A model generated the notes under the pieces. It saw only the letters and a program-made list of their open reading frames with translations. It had not been told where the DNA came from and made no database searches. From positions 426,803 through 490,802 of the forward strand of contig CALLPN010000003.1 in the NCBI GenBank assembly GCA_938015435.1: DNA of 64,000 nucleotides, written 5' to 3'. This document shows positions 56,426-64,000 of the stretch, one piece after another. Origin of the DNA: an uncultured Saprospiraceae bacterium (lineage in GTDB: Bacteria > Bacteroidota > Bacteroidia > Chitinophagales > Saprospiraceae). The first letter of the stretch is position 1. Every line of letters starts with the position of its first letter. Position numbers and translations under genes: made by a program.

Positions 56426-56779
56426 TCATCTATATGTCCTATCTATTTCTAAGTAATAAAGTGTGAATCAAGAGATTTCGCCTTTGCGCTCTTAGCGTCT
56501 TAGCGGTTCTATTTGAGTCCAATCTTATAACCTAATCAATTCATACTCACTGACCACGACCATTTCTTTTTCTAGTTTTTGCAAAAGAGCCTATGGCGTT
56601 ATAGATGTTAATTAATCATCTATATGCACTATCTATTTCCTAATAATAAGTTTTAAATCAAGTGATTTCTGCCTTTGCGCTCTTAGCGTCTTAGCGGTTC
56701 TAATTAAGTCCAATCTTATAACCTAATCAACTCATACTCGCTTAACTCGACCATTGCTTTTTCCATATCTTTTGCATAT
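56396..56779. repeat. Tandem duplication of about 190 bases spanning two convergent gene ends
   Basis: Copy A (about 56396-56585) and copy B (about 56584-56779) are clearly homologous. Copy A begins with the genuine 3' end of the SDR gene (AAAAGCCTATGG...) and ends with a decayed form of the mevalonate-kinase 3' end. Copy B begins with a decayed SDR end (GAGCCTATGGCGTTATAG) and ends with the genuine mevalonate-kinase 3' end. Within both copies a 31-base block (56480-56510 and 56671-56701, containing CTTTGCGCTCTTAGCGTC) is identical. The duplication arose once and the outer copies drifted. Confidence 0.88.
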
Positions 56780-57600
56780 CCCAATAAAAAGCCGCCTCCA
56801 CCAGCACCGCATAACTTAATAGACATATCGTCTCTATCCAAAGTAGTTTGCCACAGATTCCGATATTCTTCTAAGATTGCAAAATCCAGATATTCATATT
56901 GCCAGCAACTAATGTTAGAGATTTCAGTACTAAGCTGATCTTGATTATCACTAAGCTGTGCAGATATCGCAGCAGCACACATCTCCTTATATTTATCAAT
57001 AGCTGCTAAGTAAGATTCATCTTTAGATCTATTGATATACTGTTTGACTAGAGGTGTTGTCTTCCTTGCCATCTTAGTATCTATCAAAAAGTAATGACTG
57101 AGATCAACAGAATCTTCCAAGATATTGATCCCTTTTCCATCGATATGAACGCATTTATTTAGATATATGACTAGTGGATCTATACCAGAACTTACACCGT
57201 GAAAGCAAGATTCTATAGCTATAAGGTCTTCTTTTAATCTAGATATATTAGAAGCTTTCTTTTCATCAGGAACAAAAACCTCATAAATACCAGCAGTAAT
57301 CGCTCCACTACTACCTAAGCCGTACCCTGTTGGTATTGTACTTTCTAGATGTATCCCATCATTGATGGCTTGTGAAAATAGCTCGAGATCAATTTTGTTG
57401 TTTTCATTGATCTTGAGATAATCATATATCAACTGAAGACCGCCTTTATTGTATTCGCTACGCTTGTCAATTCTCCACCGTGCCGTATAGTGGGCTAGTG
57501 GTGATGCCAATATTTCACCACCCTGTATCACTGCATACTCACCTAGTAGTATGAGTTTAGATGAATAGGGTTTATTTGATATAGTATTCAGTAGTTTCAT
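56716..57600 (-). CDS. GHMP-superfamily kinase, probable mevalonate kinase
   Basis: A 294-residue kinase. Motif 1 is LILLGEYAVIQGG (about 16-28), the ATP-binding motif 2 is STIPTGYGLGSSGA (about 87-100), a catalytic region is ESCFHGVSSGIDPLV (about 131-145) and motif 3 is CGAGGGGF (264-271). The overall shape, including the IPTGYGLGSSGA and HGVSSGIDPL blocks, matches the Bacteroidota mevalonate-kinase type of isoprenoid synthesis (mevalonate + ATP to 5-phosphomevalonate). Another GHMP substrate cannot be excluded by eye. It is the downstream member of an overlapping pair with the glycosyltransferase (4-base overlap), and its 3' end is part of the tandem duplication. Confidence 0.8.
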   Translation of the reverse strand: MKLLNTISNKPYSSKLILLGEYAVIQGGEILASPLAHYTARWRIDKRSEYNKGGLQLIYDYLKINENNKIDLELFSQAINDGIHLESTIPTGYGLGSSGAITAGIYEVFVPDEKKASNISRLKEDLIAIESCFHGVSSGIDPLVIYLNKCVHIDGKGINILEDSVDLSHYFLIDTKMARKTTPLVKQYINRSKDESYLAAIDKYKEMCAAAISAQLSDNQDQLSTEISNISCWQYEYLDFAILEEYRNLWQTTLDRDDMSIKLCGAGGGGFLLGYAKDMEKAMVELSEYELIRL

Positions 57601-58295
57601 TTGAGTAGATAAGAATACGTCTTTTTGATCTTCTCAGGTGACATACCTAAGTGATACATAGAAAATGCTAGAAGGTTACTAAAGTTGACTCTGAGATAAG
57701 AGTTCTTTTCATATTTTCTGGCGGATACGATTACATTGTGAGGTACTACGCGATATCTAAGTCCTTCTCTAATAGCTTTATGGAATAGCCGAAAATCTTC
57801 CATTATAGTATAAGAGACTTCGAATTTTCCAAGTCTTTCAAAAGTAGACCTTAGCATGAATATGGACTGATCTCCACCGCCAGCAAATAGCCCTTTGCAC
57901 TTGGTAAACCGAGAATTGATCTTCAGTAATATACTATCTGAATCAAATTGATAGCTAAATATCCCAAAATCATAATTATTGGATAGTGTAGTCCTGATAT
58001 CTGATTCAAAACTTTTGGGCGGTCTTGTATCCGCATGTACAAAATATAATATCTCTCCTTTCGCTATACTAGCCCCTTTATTCATTTGAGCAGCTCGGCT
58101 GCACTGGTTACATACAACTCTTTGGACTCCAAGATTGTTACAAAGAGACTTAGTATTATCGTCAGTATTACACGCATCTGCTACTATTATTTCAGTCTTG
58201 ATGCCTTTATGTTCACTTAGATAGGGTAGGAGTAACGCTAGGTTCTCTTCCTCATTTAATGTCGGTATTATTATACTTACGAGCTTTTCAGACAT
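57597..58295 (-). CDS. Family 2 glycosyltransferase (TIGR04283-like)
   Basis: A 232-residue GT-A glycosyltransferase. It has the start VSIIIPTLNEEENLALLLPYL, the nucleotide-sugar region EIIVADACNTDDN (about 35-47), the metal-binding FVHADTRPP (about 85-93, D-x-D-type), and the aromatic acceptor region DFRLFHKAIREGLRYRVVP (about 163-181). The signature SRAAQMNKGA (about 65-74) marks the TIGR04283 family found near radical-SAM and selenodomain genes, but no such partner is here. Substrate is unknown. It overlaps the mevalonate-kinase gene by four bases (ATGA), so translation is coupled. Confidence 0.85.
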   Translation of the reverse strand: MSEKLVSIIIPTLNEEENLALLLPYLSEHKGIKTEIIVADACNTDDNTKSLCNNLGVQRVVCNQCSRAAQMNKGASIAKGEILYFVHADTRPPKSFESDIRTTLSNNYDFGIFSYQFDSDSILLKINSRFTKCKGLFAGGGDQSIFMLRSTFERLGKFEVSYTIMEDFRLFHKAIREGLRYRVVPHNVIVSARKYEKNSYLRVNFSNLLAFSMYHLGMSPEKIKKTYSYLLK

Positions 58296-58385
58296 ATGTT
58301 TTCAACAATCAATTGTAATTTACAATCGTATGATTCTCTTTTTAGCAATTGCTTGAAACACTAATCTAAATAAATACATTCATCT

Positions 58386-59150
58386 ATGAAGTTTTTGACT
58401 CAGACTATTTTACTACTCATCACTATTCAAGGGATAATAGCACAAACTGACTATAATAAAGTATCTCAAAATCTCATGAAAGCTGTGATAGATAGTACAT
58501 CTACTCAGGAGTATCAGGATGTGATTGCGAATGCTTCTATATCAGATCTTAAGAATGGCCTAGATACGGACACAAAGAAACTTGCCTTCTGGATCAACAT
58601 ATATAATGCATACATACAAATCATTCTGAGGCCTAATCCTGAGATGTACGAAGACAAGCGAGGATTTTTCAAAATCAAACAAATACCTATTGCTGGGATG
58701 CAACTTGCATTTGCGGATATCGAGCATGGTATTATTAGAGGTAGTCAACATGAGTACTTTCTAGGCTATATTAAAAAGTTATTTCCACCTCAATTTGAGA
58801 AAGATCTAAGAGTTTCAAAACGAGATTTTAGGATACATTTCGCACTTAATTGTGGCGCAAAAGATTGTCCACCAGTAGCTATTTATACTGCTGAAAATCT
58901 AAATTATGAGCTTGATTATATGAGTAAACGGTACCTCGTCTCATATTCAGACGTATATATAGATAAGAAAGAAATACAAACAGCTCAACTTTTTGCATGG
59001 TTTAGAGGTGATTTTGGAGGCTCTAAAGGTATTAGAGAAATACTTATTAATTATGAGGTTATTCCGAAGAATCCAAAATATAGATTAATGCAGAAAAAAT
59101 ATAATTGGGAATTGGCCCTTAATAATTTTGTGCAGATTCCTAAGGATTAG
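58386..59150 (+). CDS. DUF547-domain secreted protein
   Basis: A 254-residue protein with a signal peptide (1-20, ending GIIAQ). It has the DUF547 core, including TKKLAFWINIYNAYIQIIL (about 64-82), DIEHGIIRG (about 112-120), RDFRIHFALNCGAKDCPP (about 146-163) and YLVSYSDVYID. The His, Asn, Cys and Asp positions are conserved across the family, which looks enzymatic but has no assigned reaction. It is predicted to be periplasmic or outer-membrane-associated. It is transcribed opposite to the glycosyltransferase and shows no obvious partner. Confidence 0.85.
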   Translation: MKFLTQTILLLITIQGIIAQTDYNKVSQNLMKAVIDSTSTQEYQDVIANASISDLKNGLDTDTKKLAFWINIYNAYIQIILRPNPEMYEDKRGFFKIKQIPIAGMQLAFADIEHGIIRGSQHEYFLGYIKKLFPPQFEKDLRVSKRDFRIHFALNCGAKDCPPVAIYTAENLNYELDYMSKRYLVSYSDVYIDKKEIQTAQLFAWFRGDFGGSKGIREILINYEVIPKNPKYRLMQKKYNWELALNNFVQIPKD

Positions 59151-59364
59151 ACATTCAATATAATAATTTTTAATATGTGTATTCCACAATGTTTATCGTC
59201 GCAGCTTATTTCAATTAAGATCAACAATATGGTTTTAGGTTGTTTTTTTAATTCAAACCACTATATAGTTGGGTTTTTACGAAATTTTTAAATGAAAAGT
59301 ATGGAAATTAACACATTTTAAAAAAAAGTAATGTGTTAATAGTACGTATTATAAAAACGTTTAA
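59151..59364. other. Intergenic region before the SprB-type gene
   Basis: About 215 AT-rich bases between the DUF547 gene and the promoter box at 59365, with no gene or strong hairpin seen. Together with the leader it makes a 389-base gap. Confidence 0.5.
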
Positions 59365-59372
59365 TATATTTG
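59365..59372 (+). promoter_or_regulatory. -7 promoter box (TATATTTG) for the SprB-type gene
   Basis: An exact TAnnTTTG match. Transcription would begin near 59379, giving a leader of about 160 bases before the ATG at 59540, which contains the structured element at 59438-59512. Confidence 0.6.
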
Positions 59373-59437
59373 CGGTAAGTATATGTGCATACTTCACGTA
59401 CATATATCCAAACCAACCTGATTAAGATTTATAGAAT

Positions 59438-59512
59438 CTAGACTGATCACACAGTACTATTTAGTATTTGTGTGCTCAATGCTATTCGAATTTTACGAAT
59501 AGTTTAGTCTGG
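59438..59512 (+). promoter_or_regulatory. Leader RNA element with a predicted three-way junction
   Basis: The closing stem pairs 59438-59446 (CTAGACTGA) with 59504-59512 (TTAGTCTGG), nine pairs with two wobbles. Inside it are two hairpins: CACACA (59448-59453) with TGTGTG (59469-59474), and CTATTCG (59482-59488) with CGAATAG (59496-59502). Stems at three levels in a 75-base span, placed 27 bases before the start codon and inside the transcript, look more organised than random. It could be a cis-regulatory RNA or riboswitch-like structure. No known riboswitch family fits. Confidence 0.45.
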
Positions 59513-59539
59513 TATTGTTGAAAACACAAAATTCTTATT

Positions 59540-62500
59540 ATGAAAATCTTATCGTATTTCAGTGCATCGAAAAGAAGTACAACATTTATTCAAGGGTTAC
59601 TACTTATCCTATTAAGTATACTGATATCCTTCAATATTCAAGCAAATCCTTTGCTACCCGATTCTGGGAATGATGATACACATCATTATGATCCTGAGAA
59701 TTGTGAAGATTCAAATTTTGAGGTTTTTAACTTAGACGAAGACGATGATGTCGCCTTTACTATTGCAGTCACCGAAGTCTGGTGTAGGCCCATGGGTACT
59801 ACAGATCCTTCAGATGATACACACGCGTTTACTATAACGATAACTGGTGCCACGAGCGCCGTTACTATAACAAGTGATGTATCTGGAGCAGAAATATATA
59901 ATGGAGGTAACGGTAATGGAGACCCTCTCAATATATTCAATGAAGAAACTGCTGATCAAGGATCATCATATATGATTACAGTGGATGATGGGGCAGGTTG
60001 TACAGCGACAGCGATGATCGATGCAACTATTACTCCATGTTCTCCTGATTGTGATTTTGAGAGTTCACCAGCGAAAGAAGCAAACGTCGAAGCAATAGCC
60101 GGAACGTGTAAAGCAAATTCTTGTTACGATGTAACTGTTACATTAAGTGTCAGCTTACCTGCTCAACAATGTCTCTGGATAAAAAGAAAATGGGAGCCAG
60201 GTTCTGGTGGAGGAACAATGTTCCCAACCGAATTAGTAGCTAAAAATCTAACTGCTTCTGATTTTCCATTAGTATATGAAATATGTGATCAAGAAGCTTC
60301 TACTATGTGGACGGAGCTTCATCCTTGTTCTACAGCAACTCCATTGAGTACTTATGATTTAAACAATGATGGAGTAATTGATCCTAACATGCCTGATCTT
60401 TCGATCGGTGGTGGTGATTTTTGGAATGATTGTTTGGATGATGATTTTATTCCAAAACAAGTTTGTTGTAATTTAACAGTAACTGCAAGTGGAACAGATC
60501 CTACTGAATGTGGAGCTGGAATGGCAGATGGAACGATCACGGCTACACAGATGTCTGGAGCTGCTCCATTTACATACAGTATCGGTACAGATATGAATTC
60601 AACAGGTATGTTTACAGGCGTTGCTGCAGGTACATATACAGTACAAGTGACAGATGATGCAGGATGTACAGCTGAGATGACAGTAATACTGGCAGCACCT
60701 TCAGCGCCTTCATGTACTGTTACAGCACCTATGGATGTATCTTGCCCAGGCGGAGCAGACGGATCATTTATGATTGTAGGTAGTGGTGGAAGTGGATCAT
60801 TTGAATTTAGTACAGATGGTACATCTTTTAGTCCTAGTTCTTCTTTTACAGGATTGACTGCTGGATCATATACAGTTACAGTAAGAAATGTGGGTTCTAC
60901 AACATGTACAGGTATATGTAGTGTAACTATAAGTGAGCCACCAGCAATCACATGTTCTGTAACATCTACAGACGAAACATGTCCAGGCGGAGGTGATGGA
61001 ACAATAAATATAATTGCTTCAGGTGGAGGCGGTGCTTTAGAATATACAATTGATGGTGGAGCTACTTGGACAGGTAACCCTAACTTTACAGGGGTAGCTA
61101 CGGGTTCTTATACGCCAGAAGTTAGACCTACGGGTACTACTGGTTGTTCAGAGACTTGTATGATGGTGACAATAGCTTCTCCAGCAGCGATTACATGTAG
61201 TGCTGTAGGTTCAGATCCAACTTGTGCTGGAGATAGTAACGGTTCTATTACCGTAACTGGCTCAGGAGGTAGTGGATCATTAACATATAGTACCGGTGGT
61301 GCTTTTCAGCCGGGCGGTACTTTTAACAGTGTTTCTGCAGGTACGTATAGTATAACAGTTCAAGATGGTAACATGTGTACATGTACTACATCTGTAACTA
61401 TAACTGATCCAGCAGGTGTAAATATTTCGGCAGCCACAAAAACAGATATATCTGATTGTGGATTGTCAGACGGAATGATTTCAATAACGGCATCAGGTGG
61501 ATCTGGTGCATTAATGTACAGTGTTGACGGTGGAGCAAGTTTTGCCAGTTCAGGAACGTTTACTGGTCTTTCCGCAGGAACTTACATGGTGGAAGTTCAA
61601 GATGCTAATGGTTGTACTGAAAGTGGAGCAACGCTCACAATATCAGAACCAGTACCTCCAACTTGTAGTATTGCATCATTTGTTGATGTAGACTGTTTTG
61701 GTGGAAGTAATGGATCAGTAACCGTAAACGGTGTTGGATCAGGAACTTTAGAATATAGTCTTAATAGTGGAGCATACCAATCAAGTGGAACATTCTCAGG
61801 ATTGTCTGCTGGAAATAATATGATCACAACTCGTATAGTAGGTACAACCAATTGTACAGTTACTTGCTCACAAAATATATCAGAACCAGCTCCAATAAGT
61901 TGTAATACCACTTCATCGAATATCTCTTGTAATGGAGGTTCAGATGGTAGTATATCGGTTACAGCTTCTGGTGGATCTGGAAGTCTTGAATATTCATTTG
62001 ATGGCGGTACTTCATGGTCAGGTTTAAGTACTGAAAGTGGTTTATCTGCGGGTAGTTATGCAGTAGAAGTTAGAGATGCTCTAAATCCTACTTGTATACA
62101 AACATGCGGAAGTATTACTATTACCGATCCTCCAGCTGTTACGTCTAGTGCTGTTGGAACAGATCCTTTATGTAATGGAGAGAATAACGGTACTATAACG
62201 ATAACTGGAGGTGGAGGAACTCCTCCCTTTATGTATAATATTGGAGGTCCTAACCAATCAGGAGGTACTTTTTCTGGACAAGCTTCAGGTACTTATACCG
62301 TTCAAGTAACGGACGCATCAGGATGTACAAGTACAACTACAGTTACTTTAACAGATCCTACAGCTTTGATTTGTGATGCTACTCCGACAGATGTATCTGA
62401 TTGTACTTTATCTGATGGTATGATAACTATTGCCGCTTCAGGTGGTACAGGTAGTTATACTTATTCTAAAACAGGTGCAACTTATGGGGCAGCTAATACT

Positions 62501-64000
62501 TTAACTAATTATTCAGCGGGAACTTATACAGTATATGTGCAAGATGCAAATGGATGTACATCCTCTTGCACGGCTATTATTAATGAGCCAGTACCCCCTT
62601 CATGTTCTATCACTGGCCCTACTAATGTGACTTGTTTTGGAGGTAGTAATGGAGCTTTAACTGTTACACCTTCAGGTGGAAGCGGTTCTTTCGAATACAG
62701 TATAGATAGTGGTTCCACTTGGCAAACAGGTGCAACCTTTACGGGTTTAACAGCAGGTGTTAAAACTGTAATGATTAGAAATGTAGGTACAACTTTATGT
62801 ACAAGTTCATGTGCTGTAGAGATCACTCAACCTAATCAAATGATCTGTAACGTAAGTTCTGCAGATGTATCATGTAATGGAGGTGCCGATGGTACTATCT
62901 CTGTTAGTGCATCAGGCGGATCTGGAGCATTTGATTATACAATTAATGGCGGTGGTACATGGGGATCTTCGGGATCCTTTACTGCGTTAACAGCAATGAC
63001 ATATGATGTTCAGATTAGAGATGCTAATGATCCTACCTGTATAGTTTCATGTTCAATGGTAACTATCGTAGAACCAGTAGCATTGACGTCTAGTGTAGTT
63101 GGAAACGATCCATTATGTAATGGAGAAAGCACAGGAGATATAACAATAACGGCAGCAGGAGGAACTGCACCGTTTGAATATAACATAGGAGGCCCTAATC
63201 AATCTAGTAATTCATTTACTGGCCAATCAGCAGGTGCTTATACAATACAAGTTACAGATGCCTCAGGTTGTACATCTACAAGCACAGTAACTCTAACGGA
63301 TCCTGCAGTATTAAGCTGTACGACGACTCCAACGGATGTAACAGATTGTGGACTTACTGATGGAACAATAGCGATATCTGCTTCTGGAGGAACAGCTCCT
63401 TTAGAGTATAGTAAAGATGGTGTAGCTTATGGTTCTACAAGTACTTTAACAGGATATGTAGCAGGTACATATACAGTATATGTAAGAGATGCTAATGCTT
63501 GTATTACAACTTGCGAAGCTACTATTACAGAGCCTACTCCACCTTCATGTTCTATTACTTCATTTTCACACATATCTTGTAATGCAGGTACAAATGGTGA
63601 AATTACAGTTGCTGGAACAGGAGGAAGTGGTACATATGAATATAGTGTAGACAACGGAGCATTTGGATCAAGTAATACATTTACTGGATTAGCTGCAGGT
63701 GCACATACTATAACAATCAGAAATGATGGAAATCCAGGATGTACAAGTGATTGTTCATTCACATTAACAGAACCTACAGTAATAACTTGTTCAAGCACAA
63801 GATCTAACGTTTCATGTAATGCAGGAACAGATGGAGAAATAATTATTGCTGCATCAGGTGGATCTAATACTTATGGGTACAGTGTTGATGGTGGTTCTAC
63901 ATGGGCTACCTCAAGAGTATTTTCTGGCTTAGCGGCAGGATCATACGATGTACAAGTTAGAGATATGGTTGATAATGCATGTATCGCGATGTGTGGTACA
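59540..64000 (+). CDS. Giant SprB-repeat surface protein (truncated by the window edge)
   Basis: A frame open from the ATG at 59540 to the last base, at least 1487 residues without a stop. The signal peptide (about residues 1-34, with a long n-region) ends FNIQA. After a non-repetitive acidic N-terminal region (about 35-305), at least 15 SprB-type repeats of about 75-82 residues follow. Each runs like C-x-V-x-C-x-G-G-x-DGxIxVxASGGSG, then EYSxDGG, FTGLxAGxYxVxVRD, and closes with EP or DP. SprB-repeat proteins are T9SS-exported adhesins that move along the surface during gliding. The repeats group in superunits of four of about 315 residues. The C-terminal end and any sorting domain lie outside the window. 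Confidence 0.88.
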   Translation, partial: MKILSYFSASKRSTTFIQGLLLILLSILISFNIQANPLLPDSGNDDTHHYDPENCEDSNFEVFNLDEDDDVAFTIAVTEVWCRPMGTTDPSDDTHAFTITITGATSAVTITSDVSGAEIYNGGNGNGDPLNIFNEETADQGSSYMITVDDGAGCTATAMIDATITPCSPDCDFESSPAKEANVEAIAGTCKANSCYDVTVTLSVSLPAQQCLWIKRKWEPGSGGGTMFPTELVAKNLTASDFPLVYEICDQEASTMWTELHPCSTATPLSTYDLNNDGVIDPNMPDLSIGGGDFWNDCLDDDFIPKQVCCNLTVTASGTDPTECGAGMADGTITATQMSGAAPFTYSIGTDMNSTGMFTGVAAGTYTVQVTDDAGCTAEMTVILAAPSAPSCTVTAPMDVSCPGGADGSFMIVGSGGSGSFEFSTDGTSFSPSSSFTGLTAGSYTVTVRNVGSTTCTGICSVTISEPPAITCSVTSTDETCPGGGDGTINIIASGGGGALEYTIDGGATWTGNPNFTGVATGSYTPEVRPTGTTGCSETCMMVTIASPAAITCSAVGSDPTCAGDSNGSITVTGSGGSGSLTYSTGGAFQPGGTFNSVSAGTYSITVQDGNMCTCTTSVTITDPAGVNISAATKTDISDCGLSDGMISITASGGSGALMYSVDGGASFASSGTFTGLSAGTYMVEVQDANGCTESGATLTISEPVPPTCSIASFVDVDCFGGSNGSVTVNGVGSGTLEYSLNSGAYQSSGTFSGLSAGNNMITTRIVGTTNCTVTCSQNISEPAPISCNTTSSNISCNGGSDGSISVTASGGSGSLEYSFDGGTSWSGLSTESGLSAGSYAVEVRDALNPTCIQTCGSITITDPPAVTSSAVGTDPLCNGENNGTITITGGGGTPPFMYNIGGPNQSGGTFSGQASGTYTVQVTDASGCTSTTTVTLTDPTALICDATPTDVSDCTLSDGMITIAASGGTGSYTYSKTGATYGAANTLTNYSAGTYTVYVQDANGCTSSCTAIINEPVPPSCSITGPTNVTCFGGSNGALTVTPSGGSGSFEYSIDSGSTWQTGATFTGLTAGVKTVMIRNVGTTLCTSSCAVEITQPNQMICNVSSADVSCNGGADGTISVSASGGSGAFDYTINGGGTWGSSGSFTALTAMTYDVQIRDANDPTCIVSCSMVTIVEPVALTSSVVGNDPLCNGESTGDITITAAGGTAPFEYNIGGPNQSSNSFTGQSAGAYTIQVTDASGCTSTSTVTLTDPAVLSCTTTPTDVTDCGLTDGTIAISASGGTAPLEYSKDGVAYGSTSTLTGYVAGTYTVYVRDANACITTCEATITEPTPPSCSITSFSHISCNAGTNGEITVAGTGGSGTYEYSVDNGAFGSSNTFTGLAAGAHTITIRNDGNPGCTSDCSFTLTEPTVITCSSTRSNVSCNAGTDGEIIIAASGGSNTYGYSVDGGSTWATSRVFSGLAAGSYDVQVRDMVDNACIAMCGT

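Noticed and set aside
60352..63798. Several minus-strand frames (60352-60951, 61597-61911, 62524-62826, 63427-63798)
   Set aside because: They are antisense to the SprB repeats and repeat in step with them, so they are shadows of repeated coding DNA.
1..64000. tRNA, rRNA, IS or prophage genes
   Set aside because: I looked for cloverleaf-type ends, transposase motifs and phage structural genes by eye and found none. A dedicated scan would be needed to exclude a short tRNA.

Overview
The window looks like a chromosomal segment of a member of the Bacteroidota, most likely a free-living or marine member of the Saprospiria or a related class. The evidence is the AT-rich base composition, a type IX secretion (T9SS) C-terminal sorting domain, SprB-type adhesin repeats, several proteins combining TPR, WD40-like and OmpA domains, an S46 dipeptidyl-peptidase, a mevalonate-type GHMP kinase, and recurrent TAnnTTTG boxes (the Bacteroidota -7 promoter element) in front of genes. 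I see no rRNA, tRNA, IS element or CRISPR array.

Layout. 1-602 is non-coding. 603-9495 holds a PorE-like envelope protein, RlmD with a small partner, a Tat-exported metallophosphoesterase, a T9SS cargo protein, RfbA and a lipoprotein. 9597-15297 holds a flippase-like membrane protein, a 51-residue membrane protein, then ftsH-rsfS divergent from birA and a VOC protein. 15463-23423 is a seven-gene minus-strand accessory cluster: a degenerate histidine kinase, an intact LytS-like histidine kinase, a LytTR response regulator, a kinase-fold protein lacking key catalytic residues, a membrane zinc-ribbon protein, a lipoprotein with seven Ca-binding-type loops, and a predicted outer-membrane barrel protein. 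23963-34579 is mostly housekeeping: cinA, a 2-oxoacid dehydrogenase E2, an OmpA/SPOR-like lipoprotein, a thioredoxin-fold protein, dprA, a TMTC-like TPR membrane protein and a sugar isomerase-like protein, followed by a TonB-dependent receptor to 36659. 36761-41347 is one 1528-residue gene that looks like an Avs-type antiviral STAND ATPase with an Mrr-like nuclease domain. 41444-43510 is a fused E1 dehydrogenase. 43705-43979 is an array of hairpin repeats in front of a DPP11-like S46 peptidase, an M1 peptidase and a membrane protein. 49181-54234 holds a large lipoprotein, an ECF sigma factor and a predicted trans-envelope protein. 54306-59150 holds anmK, an SDR enzyme, a tandem duplication spanning two gene ends, a mevalonate kinase, a glycosyltransferase and a DUF547 protein. 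From 59540 to the window edge runs an unfinished giant SprB-repeat surface protein behind a leader that can fold into a three-way junction.

The strongest candidates for unusual biology are the Avs-like protein, the seven-gene signalling/envelope cluster at 15463-23423, the SprB-repeat gene with its four-repeat superunit and structured leader, and the alternating hairpin array at 43705-43979. All functional statements rest on motif reading by eye; no database search was run.
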